This document shows positions 34,734 through 43,895 of a DNA stretch of 64,000 bases, in pieces (within the stretch, counting starts at the first letter, position 1; each line of letters starts with the position of its first letter). The notes under the pieces were generated by a model that ran no database searches, was not told the DNA's origin, and worked only from the letters and a program-made list of their open reading frames with translations. The position numbers and the translations under genes are program-made. Origin of the DNA: CAYQQJ01 sp964419935. GTDB lineage: Bacteria; Pseudomonadota; Gammaproteobacteria; Pseudomonadales; Cellvibrionaceae. The stretch covers positions 69,211 to 133,210 of the forward strand of contig CAYQQJ010000007.1 in assembly GCA_964419935.1 (NCBI GenBank), written 5' to 3'.

Positions 34734-35069
34734 TGCTTCAACTCCTTCTCAGTTGCCAGTTATCGTTGCTCGCGTGGATTTTCGTTGGTCGATACATGGT
34801 AGTCATTGCTCACAAGCTCCGAGGACGTGGATTCGGTGTTTGCTGCTGTGACCGTCGCCAGCATGGATGCTGGCGCCGAGCCTACAGGGACGTATGCATT
34901 CGCCACGTCCGTGTGGCTCACCCTTCGGGCAGCTACGCTGTGTAAATCGGCTTTCCTGCCGATTTGCCACGGCGTGTCACAGCAGTGAATACCGGATCCA
35001 TGTCTGCCACTGGCTGCTAAGCCTCGCTCTTCGAAGCACCAGGCAATTCACTTGCGGGCACATTGAAAA
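34734..35069. other. Gap between adhC and fghA with a structured element
   Basis: About 336 bases filled mostly by the nested hairpins at 34842-34985 (listed separately). No gene. Whether adhC and fghA are still co-transcribed through it is open. Confidence 0.6.
34842..34985. repeat. Nested-hairpin element between adhC and fghA
   Basis: Outer arms CTGCTGTGAC (34842-34851) and GTCACAGCAG (34976-34985) enclose a perfect 9-bp hairpin CGCCAGCAT/ATGCTGGCG (34856-34875) and a perfect 8-bp hairpin AAATCGGC/GCCGATTT (34944-34965). The segment GCCTACAGGGACGTATGCA at about 34880-34898 resembles the core of the palindromic elements (compare copy A, CTACAGGGACGTATTTATGC). Confidence 0.75.
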
Positions 35070-36176
35070 CTAGTACAAGACAACAGAGCGAATACTTTCA
35101 CCGCGATGCATCAGGTCAAAAGCCTTGTTGATGTCATCCAGAGGCATGGTGTGGGTAATCAGCTCGTCGATTTTGATTTTGCCATCCATATACCAGTCGA
35201 CAATGGTCGGGACGTCCGTGCGGCCGCGCGCGCCACCAAAGGCTGAGCCGCGCCAGGAGCGGCCGGTTACCAATTGGAACGGACGTGTAGCAATTTCCTG
35301 CCCCGCACCGGCTACGCCAATAATGCAGCTTTGCCCCCAGCCTTTGTGGCAGCACTCCAGCGCCTGCCGCATGACGTTCACATTGCCGATACATTCGAAA
35401 CTATAATCAACGCCGCCGCGAGTCAGCTCAACAATCGCCTCCACCACATTGTCGACATCATTCGGATTGACGAAGTCCGTCATGCCAAACTGCCGACCAA
35501 GAGCTTCCTTGGCTGGGTTAGTATCCACGCCGATGATGCGCGTGGCCCCAACCATCTTCGCGCCCTGAATGACATTTAGCCCAATACCACCCAGGCCGAA
35601 TACGGCGACGGTAGAACCGGCCTCGACTTTCATGGTAAACACAACCGCGCCGATGCCGGTGGTGACGCCGCAGCCGATGTAGCACACCTTGTCAAACGGC
35701 GCGTCTTCGCGGATTTTGGCCAGCGCGATTTCAGGCATGACCGTGTAGTTGGAAAAGGTGGAACAACCCATGTAGTGATGAATGGGTTTGCCGTCCAGGG
35801 AGAAGCGGCTTTTGCCATCGGGCATTACGCCTCTGCCCTGGGTCGCGCGAATGGATCCGCACAGGTTGGTTTTCGGGTGCAGGCAAAATTCACATTCGCG
35901 ACACTCGGGTGTGTAGAGCGGAATCACGTGGTCGCCCGGTTTCAGTGACCGCACGTCTTTGCCCACTTCCACTACCACTCCCGCGCCTTCATGGCCGAGG
36001 ATGGCAGGGAAAAGTCCTTCAGGGTCATCGCCGGACAAGGTGAAAGCGTCCGTATGGCAGACGCCGGTCGCCTTGATTTCTACCAGAACTTCACCCGCCT
36101 GGGGCCCGTCGAGATCAACATCGATAACTTCCAGGGGTTTGCCGGCCTCGAAGGCCACGGCTGCGCGTGTTTTCAT
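35070..36176 (-). CDS. adhC: S-(hydroxymethyl)glutathione dehydrogenase (class III alcohol dehydrogenase)
   Basis: A 368-residue zinc enzyme oxidising the formaldehyde-glutathione adduct with NAD. Catalytic-zinc motif GVCHTDAF with ILGHEGAG, structural-zinc loop CRECEFCLHPKTNLC, and Rossmann motif VFGLGGIGLNVIQGAK are all intact. Length is normal. The ATG at 36176 is chosen for the family N-terminus MKTRAAVAFEAGKPLEV and an AGAGG site. With fghA downstream it completes the glutathione-dependent formaldehyde pathway. Confidence 0.97.
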   Translation of the reverse strand: MKTRAAVAFEAGKPLEVIDVDLDGPQAGEVLVEIKATGVCHTDAFTLSGDDPEGLFPAILGHEGAGVVVEVGKDVRSLKPGDHVIPLYTPECRECEFCLHPKTNLCGSIRATQGRGVMPDGKSRFSLDGKPIHHYMGCSTFSNYTVMPEIALAKIREDAPFDKVCYIGCGVTTGIGAVVFTMKVEAGSTVAVFGLGGIGLNVIQGAKMVGATRIIGVDTNPAKEALGRQFGMTDFVNPNDVDNVVEAIVELTRGGVDYSFECIGNVNVMRQALECCHKGWGQSCIIGVAGAGQEIATRPFQLVTGRSWRGSAFGGARGRTDVPTIVDWYMDGKIKIDELITHTMPLDDINKAFDLMHRGESIRSVVLY

Positions 36177-36389
36177 GAGCGGAACCTCTTTTGAATGCAT
36201 TCTGAGCGCTTTCCGAATTTACGGAAACGCAGGAGAGTGAATGATAGCGGTTAACGGGTGTGGAACTGGAGCAGCGTTGCAACTAGCGATTGCCATTGCG
36301 CTACTACCCGGTATAGGGGACTACAACTGCATCGAGATGATCCGAGGGAAAGGGCACCGTGTGGATGCCCCAATAAAAAGCGGTGCTTT

Positions 36390-36650
36390 TTATTCCCCGG
36401 TCGCTTCGCCGTCTTCAGCACTTTTCGCCGCTTCAGCATCAGTTGCAGCTTGTTCAGCCGCTTCTTGAGTCTGCTCGGCTTCCGGCTCAGCTTTGGGCTT
36501 GGCAGCAGGTGCCTTGACCAGCTTTTCCTTTTTCAGGATAGCGATTTTGTCTTCACCGTTGACCCATTTCTTTGATGCATCTTTTACAGCGTAGCGGCCA
36601 TCTTTACGTGCAAAAACCGTGTACTCGGCTGTCTTTTTGACAGTTTTCAT
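36390..36650 (-). CDS. Small conserved hypothetical protein with Lys-rich N-terminus and acidic tail
   Basis: An 86-residue soluble protein. Residues 1-45 (MKTVKKTAEYTVFARKDGRY ... KKWVNGEDKIAILKKEKLVK) look folded and resemble small hypothetical proteins I recall from pseudomonads and relatives. The rest is a disordered Ala/Glu/Pro tail (AEQTQEAAEQAATDAEAAKS). AGGAAAGGCAC precedes the ATG. It may bind nucleic acid or a partner through the basic half; there is no direct evidence. Confidence 0.7.
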   Translation of the reverse strand: MKTVKKTAEYTVFARKDGRYAVKDASKKWVNGEDKIAILKKEKLVKAPAAKPKAEPEAEQTQEAAEQAATDAEAAKSAEDGEATGE

Positions 36651-36953
36651 GTGCCTTTCCTCATGGTATATATTGGTTGGGTTGATTGGACGGGTATTGT
36701 AACGGACCTGTGCCGGAAAGGGAGCGCTTTGGCAGCAAATTGACGAGAATGCGGCGCTGGTCGGGTTATTTCAGTGCTGGTAAGTAATCACTTTGCGGAG
36801 CCAAACCGCAATATCCAGTGTCTGTATCCATAGTGGCCGTGAGTCGCGTCTGGGCTGCGGTGGTTCCCACAAGGTGCTTCTCAAGAGGATGGCTCTCAAG
36901 AAGATCCATTCAGGACGGTCCATAAGGCGCTATTGATTGTGGTGGAGATAGCT
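36651..36953. other. Divergent gap upstream of the small hypothetical and OmpW-like genes
   Basis: About 300 bases with no ORF or repeat of note. A direct repeat TCTCAAGA(A/G)GAT near 36880-36905 lies in the leader of the OmpW-like gene. Confidence 0.35.
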
Positions 36954-37631
36954 ATGAAAAACAATTGCTCACCGCTGGTTCGTTTCGGGCTTTGCCTGGT
37001 GCTCGGCAATATGGCAAACCATGGGCTGGCTGAAGAACTGTATATGGAACATGAACGGCACGGCGCCTGGGAGCTAACGCTTGAGGCAGTGCATCTTGGC
37101 AGTGACAGTTTCAGCGGCTTGATTGAGCCGGTGATTGAGACCGACAGCGGTGCCGGCTGGGGAACGAGTATTGGGTACAATTTTACCAATCAGTTCCTGT
37201 TGAACATGTCCGTTATCAGTGCCAGCCCCGATTACCAGATCCAGCTCAATACCGCCGATGGCGATCGCACCGTCAGCGGAGAACTCGATTTCATGAGTAC
37301 CCATTTCAGCGGTACCTGGCATTTCCGGCCGGAAGGCTTGACGCCCTTCGTCACCCTGGGTGCGGGGTGGACGACGGTGGACACCAACATACCCAGCCGC
37401 GCGCCGCAGACGGATTGCTGGTGGGATCCCTGGTGGGGCTATTCCTGTGCCAACTATTACCCCACGCACAGTGAGACGAGCGCCTCAGTAAGTGCGGCCC
37501 TCGGCATGCGCTGGGACTTCCATAAACGTTTCTTTGCCCGGGTCAGCTACGGCAAGCTCTGGTTTGACGTGGACGGCGATGGCAGTGCGGCGCCAGGTAT
37601 TGCTCGGCTCGAGATCGGGTTCAGGCGCTAG
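36954..37631 (+). CDS. OmpW-like outer-membrane beta-barrel protein
   Basis: A 225-residue exported protein with a signal peptide ending near HGLAE. Strand-rich sequence follows, with GWGTSIGYNFTNQFLLNMSV, HFRPEGLTPFVTLGAGWT and the final strand ARLEIGFRR, as in small eight-stranded barrels of the OmpW/OprG or outer-membrane protein beta-barrel group. A Trp/Cys-rich loop (DCWWDPWWGYSC) is unusual and may form a disulfide. The ATG at 36954 has GGAG 8 bases upstream. The TAG stop is part of a 20-bp palindrome related to the MITE at 17.7 kb. Confidence 0.72.
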   Translation: MKNNCSPLVRFGLCLVLGNMANHGLAEELYMEHERHGAWELTLEAVHLGSDSFSGLIEPVIETDSGAGWGTSIGYNFTNQFLLNMSVISASPDYQIQLNTADGDRTVSGELDFMSTHFSGTWHFRPEGLTPFVTLGAGWTTVDTNIPSRAPQTDCWWDPWWGYSCANYYPTHSETSASVSAALGMRWDFHKRFFARVSYGKLWFDVDGDGSAAPGIARLEIGFRR

Positions 37632-37647
37632 TGTAGGCCTACGCTAG
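37628..37647. repeat. Miniature palindrome on the stop codon, related to the TA-flanked MITE
   Basis: CTAGTGTAGG followed by CCTACGCTAG: a 20-bp near-perfect palindrome with one T.G pair. Its left half matches the end of the MITE at 17742-17902, and in both places the first TA lies within a CGC-TAG stop codon. It could be a solo terminal repeat or a convergent stop-codon hairpin. Confidence 0.6.
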
Positions 37648-37661
37648 GGTGAGTTGTTGGG

Positions 37662-37691
37662 TTGCCTGAATTGGAACCCTGTTGTTATGAT
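37662..37691 (+). promoter_or_regulatory. Possible sigma-70 promoter of the SapC-like gene
   Basis: TTGCCT (37662-37667) and TATGAT (37686-37691) with an 18-base spacer, 116 bases before the ATG. The -10 box is good and the -35 box moderate. Confidence 0.4.
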
Positions 37692-37807
37692 GACCCCCTT
37701 TTTTTCGATGCAGCGCTCCAGGGATTTCCAACGGCGTTTGCCTCGGCCGTGGACCTGCTCCATCACGGGCAGGCATGCCATTCAAACAACTGACAGAAGA
37801 TTAGATT

Positions 37808-38533
37808 ATGGCCACATTATTGTTTTATCAGGAACCCGTCGCACTCAACCGGGAAGAGCACAAAAATCTGCGCTTGAAAAAGCAGGACAACGTGGCCTTC
37901 GCGCAGAATGTAAACTCTGTTCCTGTGGCGGGTTTTGAATTTTTCGAAGCCAGTCGCGAGCTGCCGGTTCTTTTCACCAAGGACAATAGCGGTGACTTTA
38001 TTCCAGTCGCACTGTTGTCTCTGAAGCCAGAAGGCAACAGCCTCGGTAACCAGTGGGGCGATGTTTACATGCCCGCCTTCATTCGCCGCTACCCGTTTGC
38101 TTTGTCGAGTGACGGCACAGTAATTTTCGACAAGCAGGCGCCGCACCTGCAGGAAAAGGAAGGCGATCGTTTGTTCAACGAGGAAAACGGCGAAAACACT
38201 GAAACCTTGGATTCGCTGGCTAAATTCCTCAACCATATGGATCAGCAGTACAAAGCGACACATGAATTCAGCAAGGCATTTGCCAAGCTGGATCTGTTTG
38301 AGCCGTTTAACGTGCAGGTCAATGTGGAAGACGGCAAGCCGGTTCGGTTGAACAGCCTGTTCGTGATCAGCGAGAAAAAGCTGCACGATCTGCCTGACGC
38401 GGAAATTACCGAATTCTTCAAGAAAGGCTGGTTGGCCTGGGCCTATGCACACCTGCATTCACTCAGCGCAGTTGGACGTGTGGCACGGCGTGACCGGGAT
38501 GCCGCTCCTGCAGCAGCCACTGAAGCAGAATAG
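37808..38533 (+). CDS. SapC-family protein
   Basis: A 241-residue soluble protein of the SapC family (named after a Campylobacter surface-array gene; function unsettled). Recognised by NSVPVAGFEFFEASRELPVLF, VALLSLKPEGNSLG, YMPAFIRRYPFAL and LFVISEKKLHDLPD. No signal peptide. In related genomes SapC genes often sit beside TonB-dependent receptors and tryptophan halogenases. Here it stands alone, followed by two hairpins, which is unusual. Confidence 0.82.
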   Translation: MATLLFYQEPVALNREEHKNLRLKKQDNVAFAQNVNSVPVAGFEFFEASRELPVLFTKDNSGDFIPVALLSLKPEGNSLGNQWGDVYMPAFIRRYPFALSSDGTVIFDKQAPHLQEKEGDRLFNEENGENTETLDSLAKFLNHMDQQYKATHEFSKAFAKLDLFEPFNVQVNVEDGKPVRLNSLFVISEKKLHDLPDAEITEFFKKGWLAWAYAHLHSLSAVGRVARRDRDAAPAAATEAE

Positions 38534-38552
38534 CGTTCAACCCAGTAGGTGA

Positions 38553-38607
38553 ATGAACCCTCGAGCGGGGTTCATGGAATACCTGCAGTGACGCAAGGTC
38601 ACTGCAG
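38553..38607 (+). terminator. Tandem hairpins after the SapC-like gene
   Basis: Two perfect stems in a row: ATGAACCC/GGGTTCAT (38553-38575) and CTGCAGTGAC/GTCACTGCAG (38583-38607). A pyrimidine-rich tail rather than a pure T-run follows (TCTTGCTCCTTCCC). They probably act together as a terminator. Confidence 0.6.
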
Positions 38608-38679
38608 TCTTGCTCCTTCCCTTTCCCTTCTTCCTTTAATTAGCTAATTAATTACCTATTAATTAACTACCGACGGCCA

Positions 38680-40116
38680 CTAACGCTGATTGCCGTTGTC
38701 CCGTGAGCGATTGCCATTGGGGCGGCTGTCTCCGGTACGAGCGCCGGCGGGTCGATTCGACGGCCTGCGGCGTCTGACAATCGGCGCATCTCCGGCGTTA
38801 TTGTCGCGCGCAGCCCGTTGACGTGAATTGCCCGTGGCTTTGGCGCCTGCGCCTTCCGTGCGATTGCGGTTTTCCGAGCGACGGTTATCCTGCGGTTTGG
38901 GCGCACCACTGCCGGCAGGACGCGAGCGCTTTGGCCGGGAACCCGGTGCACCGCGACCGCCCAAGACCGACTCGGGCAAATTGTGCTGTGGCTCAAAACC
39001 ATTAATATCATCACGGGTAAGCTTGCGCTTGATCAGGTTTTCAATATCGCGCAGTTGTTTGAATTCATCGGCGCTGACCAGTGAAATGGCCTTGCCTTTG
39101 GCGCCGGCGCGACCTGTACGGCCAATGCGGTGTACATAGTCTTCCGGCACGTTGGGCAGGTCGAAGTTCACCACCTGAGGCAGTTGTTCAATATCCAACC
39201 CGCGGGCGGCTATGTCCGTGGCGATCAGAATCGATACGCGACCGCGTTTGAAGTCTTCCAGTGCCTTGGTGCGAGCTGCCTGGCTCTTGTTGCCGTGAAT
39301 TGCCGTTGCGCGAATACCGTCCCGAGCCAGCACAGTAACCAACTTGTTGGCGCCGTGCTTGGTGCGACTGAAAACCAGCGCCTGGCGCCAGTCCCGGGTG
39401 CGGATCAGGTGACTCAGCAACTCTGCCTTGCGCGCCTTGTCCACCGGATGAATCCATTGTTGAACATTGTCGGCGGTGGCATTGCGCGGCGCGACATCAA
39501 TTTCCACGGGATCATTCAGAAGGCCCTTGGCCAGCTCCCGGATTTCTCCGGAAAAAGTGGCGGAAAACAGCAGGTTCTGACGCTTGGCAGGCAGCAGCGA
39601 CAGGATTCTGCGAATGTCGCGAATGAAGCCCATATCCAGCATGCGGTCCGCTTCGTCCAATACCAGAATTTCCAGGTCGTCGAAGCGCACCGCATTTTGG
39701 TTGTACAAGTCCATGAGCCGGCCGGGTGTGGCAACCAGTACGTCGGCACCGCGGCGCAGCCGCATCATTTGCGGGTTGATCTTCACGCCGCCGAAAACGA
39801 CGCTGGAGCTCAAGCGCAAATGTTTGCCATAGGTTGCCACGCTGTCACTGACCTGGGCGGCCAGTTCCCGGGTGGGAGTCAGCACCAGTGCGCGCACCTG
39901 GTTGGCGCGAGCGGGTTGGCCCGCGTCGAGAAGCTGCAGCAACGGCAAGGTAAAGCCGGCGGTTTTACCGGTACCGGTTTGAGCCGCGGCCATAAGGTCG
40001 CGGCCGCCCAGCACGGCGGGAATGGCCTGGGCTTGAATGGGTGATGCTTGGGTGTAGCCCTTTTCGCGCACAGCACGAAGCAAGGACTCGGATAAACCGA
40101 GAGAATCAAAAGACAT
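38680..40116 (-). CDS. rhlE: DEAD-box ATP-dependent RNA helicase RhlE
   Basis: A 478-residue RNA helicase. All core motifs are present: the Q motif region YTQASPIQAQAIP, AQTGTGKT, PTRELAAQ, TPGRLMD, VLDEADRMLDMGF, SATF, and the C-terminal HGNKSQAARTKAL, ATDIAARGLDI and HRIGRTGRAG. The last ~100 residues are a basic, Arg/Gly/Asn-rich tail typical of RhlE proteins that bind RNA nonspecifically. The likely role is rRNA and mRNA remodelling, often cold-related. The ATG at 40116 gives the family N-terminus MSFDSLGLSE. Confidence 0.95.
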   Translation of the reverse strand: MSFDSLGLSESLLRAVREKGYTQASPIQAQAIPAVLGGRDLMAAAQTGTGKTAGFTLPLLQLLDAGQPARANQVRALVLTPTRELAAQVSDSVATYGKHLRLSSSVVFGGVKINPQMMRLRRGADVLVATPGRLMDLYNQNAVRFDDLEILVLDEADRMLDMGFIRDIRRILSLLPAKRQNLLFSATFSGEIRELAKGLLNDPVEIDVAPRNATADNVQQWIHPVDKARKAELLSHLIRTRDWRQALVFSRTKHGANKLVTVLARDGIRATAIHGNKSQAARTKALEDFKRGRVSILIATDIAARGLDIEQLPQVVNFDLPNVPEDYVHRIGRTGRAGAKGKAISLVSADEFKQLRDIENLIKRKLTRDDINGFEPQHNLPESVLGGRGAPGSRPKRSRPAGSGAPKPQDNRRSENRNRTEGAGAKATGNSRQRAARDNNAGDAPIVRRRRPSNRPAGARTGDSRPNGNRSRDNGNQR

Positions 40117-40433
40117 GAATAGTATGCTCGATGGGACTGCGGCCGCCTGTAAGGCCAACAGTCGAATAAAAGATGCGCAACCAGAAGAGTGAAACCGAGA
40201 GCAAAAAACTGCACCGGTTCACCAAAAGGGGGTTCCCGCAATCGAGGTGCGACGCAGGGATATCCGAAGGCGTGTGACTCTGGAATAATCGAGAGTGGTG
40301 CAAATGATTTGAGCCAGTGTTACAGGCTCAGTTCAGGGTTGGCGATGTGAAGAATAGCACGTCTGGCCGGGCTTGTCGCAGAAGATATGTGACGTTGTAT
40401 AAAAAAACAGCAGACCAATGCGCCGGCCAAACC
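40117..40433. other. Gap between the mutarotase gene and rhlE
   Basis: About 317 bases, presumably the rhlE leader and promoter, as both neighbours are on the minus strand. No hairpin with a T-tract and no ORF were supported. Confidence 0.35.
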
Positions 40434-41303
40434 TTAGCGCTGGACCTCCAGTGGCAGAGCTGCCAGCGTTTGGCTGCCTCGCCACCGTTGGCCGCGCTCG
40501 AGCTGAACCGGCTCCATGACACTGGCTGCCTCCACGCACAACATGGCCTGATATTCGTCGTCTGCCATGTCAGCCATTGCGGTACTGCCTTCGCGCCATG
40601 GGTTCCACACCACGGTGTCGACAAAGCCTTCGCTGTTTATGGCGGTGTGTTGTGTCGGGCTGGAGAGGGTCAGGGTGTCATGGGCGCCGGTATACACCCG
40701 GTCGAGAGGCCCGCGGCACTGAACATAAGCGGCCTCGTCCAGGGCTTCCTGGTTGCCGGCATTCTTATCGATATAGCCGCGTCCTTGCAGTCCATCAAGC
40801 CGCGTCCTGTCGATATCGCCGATGGCAAAATAGGTGTGAAGAGCGCTGGTAAAACTGAAGGGTGAGCTGTCGGTGTTATGAATTTCCAACGCCATTTCCA
40901 GCTGGTTATCCCGCAAGGTCACAATGAAATCGGCACGGAATTCGTGAGGCCAGAGTGCCCGGGTAACGTCATTGCTGCGCAAGCTCAGGACGACTTCGGC
41001 TGCGCCGTCAGGCAAAGTTTGCCGACGGGTTTCTCGCCACACTTGAATGCGGGCGAACCCATGTTTGGTTAAAGGTCCGCGGTCTGCAAATTGCGGAAAA
41101 ATCACCGGTACGCCACCGCGCAACGCGGTGCCATCTCCATAGCGGGCTTCGCTGCTGACAAACAATTGCTCCTGCGTGCGCATCGCCGGTTGCCAGGAAA
41201 CAACGTGAGCGCCATAGAGAAGAATACGCGCTTGGGCGCCACCTTCGCTTGTCAGGGTGATGCTGTCTTTGGCGTCTGTGGTGCTTGCGCTGAATGCGGG
41301 CAT
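40434..41303 (-). CDS. yeaD: D-hexose-6-phosphate mutarotase (YeaD type)
   Basis: A 289-residue aldose-1-epimerase-like protein. The N-terminal GAQARILLYGAHVVSWQP, the substrate-pocket block RGGVPVIFPQFADRG followed by KHGFAR, and VVWNPWREG near the end match the YeaD/Ymr099c group, which interconverts the anomers of glucose 6-phosphate. Length is normal. It is divergent from the exopolysaccharide locus, and the gap between them holds both promoters. It could help supply sugar phosphate to that locus, but this is only proximity. Confidence 0.88.
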   Translation of the reverse strand: MPAFSASTTDAKDSITLTSEGGAQARILLYGAHVVSWQPAMRTQEQLFVSSEARYGDGTALRGGVPVIFPQFADRGPLTKHGFARIQVWRETRRQTLPDGAAEVVLSLRSNDVTRALWPHEFRADFIVTLRDNQLEMALEIHNTDSSPFSFTSALHTYFAIGDIDRTRLDGLQGRGYIDKNAGNQEALDEAAYVQCRGPLDRVYTGAHDTLTLSSPTQHTAINSEGFVDTVVWNPWREGSTAMADMADDEYQAMLCVEAASVMEPVQLERGQRWRGSQTLAALPLEVQR

Positions 41304-41635
41304 GGCTATTTCTCTGGCAGGGTTGAGTCAGTGCATGATAACGGAATTCACCATTATTGGCAGCCGTAGCGCCTTACAGCGAAATGCGTCATTTCGTGTA
41401 GAAAATACAAAATATCGCCGCAACCCCTCAGCGAACAAATCCGGGTCCCTGCGCAGCTTCGCCGGATGCGATTGAGGTGGAACTGTGAACGATAATTGCA
41501 GAGGTTGAGTTAAACGCAGAACCAACGGGCCAAAGAATTGAAAACGCTACCGATACATCAAGCCGCGCTCATCTTGTGTTGCCTCCCGGCTGCACCCTCA
41601 GTGGGCGCAAGCGGATTGGCGGGTGCAACACACTC
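41304..41635. other. Divergent gap before the exopolysaccharide locus
   Basis: About 330 bases that should contain the promoter of the first glycosyltransferase. No clear sigma-54 signature or repeat was found. AAAATACAAAATATCG at about 41400 is the most AT-rich spot. Confidence 0.4.
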
Positions 41636-42934
41636 ATGAAAATAGCCTACCTGACCAATTGTTTCGGGATTCAGTCTCACACATTCATTCGCCGGGAAAT
41701 TGCCGAGCTGAACAGTCTCGGCATAGCGGTGGAGCTGTTCGGCATTCGCAGGGAGACCTCGGAAAAGCTCACCGCTGACGAGCGCGAACTGGTGCAGCCC
41801 ACCCGGTATCTCTACCCGGTCAATCTGCTTCGTCTTGTTGGCTTGCACCTATGCATGGCTGTGGCAACGCCCCAGCGCTACTGGCCGACCTTGTGGATTG
41901 CCCTGACCAACAGCGAGCGCAAAATTTCTCGCCGGCTGAAGCTGATTTACCATTTTCTTATCGCCCCCGCACTTGCGCAGCAGATCAAGGCCAGTGGCGT
42001 CAGCCACATTCACGCACATTTTCTCAATGTCTCAAGCACAATGGCGATGTATGCCTCGCTGCTGACGGGTATCCCCTATAGCGTGACTGTGCATTCCGCG
42101 GGAACCCGGAATGCGGCCCATATTATTGGCATCTCGATGAAACTGCGCCACGCGCAGTTTCTCATCATGATCTCCCGCTACAACATCGATTACTTTGACG
42201 CGATTTATCCCTGCCGTGACAAGTCCACGGTCATTCGCTGCGGTATGGATCTGGCCGCCTATCCCTTTCGCGAACCCGCCTGCTATCTGGAACAGGAAGC
42301 CGCTCGTGCCGCTCCCTCGGTGATGGCGGTTGGTCGCATGGTGGAGAAAAAAGGCTTTCTTTACTTGCTGGAAGCCGCGCACCAGCTGCGGCAACGGGAG
42401 GTGGACTTCATCGTCAACATACTCGGCACAGGCCCGATGGAAGAAACGTTGAAAGCCAAAGTGGCGGATCTCGATATTCAAAACCAGATCAACTTTTTTG
42501 GCCCGGCATCCACTGCTGAAGTTCGCGAAAGTATGTTGGCCGCCAGTGTCGTCGTGGTCCCCTCCGTCACCAGCGCCTCTGGCGAAATGGAAGGTATACC
42601 CGTGGTGCTGATGGAAGCCATGGCGTTGGGCGTGCCGGTTGTTGCAACACGTCATTCCGGTATCCCGGAGCTGGTGCGCAATGGCGACACAGGTGTTGTG
42701 GTTGAGGAAAAAGACTCAGCGGGGCTGGCATTAGCCTTGCAGGCATTTTTGGAAAATAGAGAGATTCATAATGGAGAAGTCAGTGGTGCCAGCGCGGACC
42801 TATCGCAACGGTTGGTAAGGGCGCGGGCACTGATAGAAACGGAATTCAACATCTCTGTCGTTGCCCGCCAACGCCAAGCGCTTTTTTTACACTATCAGAA
42901 TATCTCTGAGCAGGTTCAGAGTGTTTCTGGATAA
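41636..42934 (+). CDS. GT4-family glycosyltransferase
   Basis: A 432-residue cytoplasmic GT-B transferase. The N-terminal domain starts MKIAYLTNCFGIQSHTFIRREI, like colanic-acid-type WcaL/AmsK enzymes. The C-terminal donor domain has VGRMVEKKGFLYLLEA, GTGPMEETL, and the E-x7-E region EGIPVVLMEAMALGVPVV followed by HSGIPELV. It adds one sugar of the repeat unit; donor and acceptor are not predictable. The ATG at 41636 matches the fold start. It is the first gene of the locus, and the GT2 gene follows after 17 bases. Confidence 0.9.
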   Translation: MKIAYLTNCFGIQSHTFIRREIAELNSLGIAVELFGIRRETSEKLTADERELVQPTRYLYPVNLLRLVGLHLCMAVATPQRYWPTLWIALTNSERKISRRLKLIYHFLIAPALAQQIKASGVSHIHAHFLNVSSTMAMYASLLTGIPYSVTVHSAGTRNAAHIIGISMKLRHAQFLIMISRYNIDYFDAIYPCRDKSTVIRCGMDLAAYPFREPACYLEQEAARAAPSVMAVGRMVEKKGFLYLLEAAHQLRQREVDFIVNILGTGPMEETLKAKVADLDIQNQINFFGPASTAEVRESMLAASVVVVPSVTSASGEMEGIPVVLMEAMALGVPVVATRHSGIPELVRNGDTGVVVEEKDSAGLALALQAFLENREIHNGEVSGASADLSQRLVRARALIETEFNISVVARQRQALFLHYQNISEQVQSVSG

Positions 42935-42951
42935 TCAGGAAAATCTGCACC

Positions 42952-43863
42952 ATGGATCTGACAGTCATTATCCCGTCGTACAACTCTGCAGCTACCATTG
43001 CGGATACTTTGAACGCGCTCGAGCTTCAGGTCGCGTCCCTGGATTCGCCATTTCACTACGAAATTCTGGTGGTTGATTGTTCGGATGACAATAGCGTCGA
43101 ACAGGTGGTTGCCAAGTTCAGCAAAGCCACCTGCCTGCGGCGGGACATCCGTTTCAATCCCGGTGAAGGCCGTAACATTGGTGCCCGCGCCGCCGCTGGA
43201 GAACTGCTGCTATTCGTGGATGCCGATGTGATACTCGAGGGGTCTGCGCTAAAAAATAGCTGGGACTTTTATCGTCAGGGCAACCACTTGTTCGGCGGCG
43301 CATTGGAGCTCAATGAGCAACACGATACGACTGTGGCGTCCTATCTGGAACATTGGTTTTTCAATCATGAATCCCAGCGCCACAGGCCTGTGTGCAACCG
43401 CGCCAATCTGAGCTCCGCGTTGATGGCCGTGCAGCGAAAACTGTTCCTCGACGCGGGCGGCTTCTCCGACATTCCGCGAATGCAAGACACTGAAATTACA
43501 GAGCGTCTCCGACGCCAGGGCGTCAAAGTTCGTTTTGCTCCGGCAGTGGTAGGGTTCCAGATTCAGGACTCCCCGATGAAGAAGGTTTTGAGGAAAATAT
43601 TCATCAACGGACAGAACCTGTATTCGATTCGCTATAAATCCGACATGTCTCTCGGTAAAAAGCTGCTGTTCATTGCGCTCTTGCCCTTGATGGCACTCTT
43701 CAAGGTGGGGCGAATTATTTGTCGCCAACTGCGCTACCAGAACCTGCGCAAGCGCTGCATCACCATCCTGTTGGTGCCCTTGTTGTTGGTATCCGGCATT
43801 TATTGGATGCTCGGGTTCTATTACGGCATTTTATTCAATCGAGGAATCAGTCAGCAACGGTAG
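42952..43863 (+). CDS. GT2-family glycosyltransferase with C-terminal membrane segments
   Basis: A 303-residue GT-A transferase. N-terminal TVIIPSYNSAATIADTLNAL, the D-D pair in VVDCSDDN and FVDADV (DxD-like), and FSDIPRMQDTEITERLRRQG place it in GT2. Two hydrophobic segments near 235-250 and 265-295 anchor it to the inner membrane. It probably acts on undecaprenyl-linked intermediates. RmlA follows after 32 bases. Confidence 0.88.
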   Translation: MDLTVIIPSYNSAATIADTLNALELQVASLDSPFHYEILVVDCSDDNSVEQVVAKFSKATCLRRDIRFNPGEGRNIGARAAAGELLLFVDADVILEGSALKNSWDFYRQGNHLFGGALELNEQHDTTVASYLEHWFFNHESQRHRPVCNRANLSSALMAVQRKLFLDAGGFSDIPRMQDTEITERLRRQGVKVRFAPAVVGFQIQDSPMKKVLRKIFINGQNLYSIRYKSDMSLGKKLLFIALLPLMALFKVGRIICRQLRYQNLRKRCITILLVPLLLVSGIYWMLGFYYGILFNRGISQQR

Positions 43864-43895
43864 CTGGTTTCCATAAACCGAACAAAGGTGATGAA

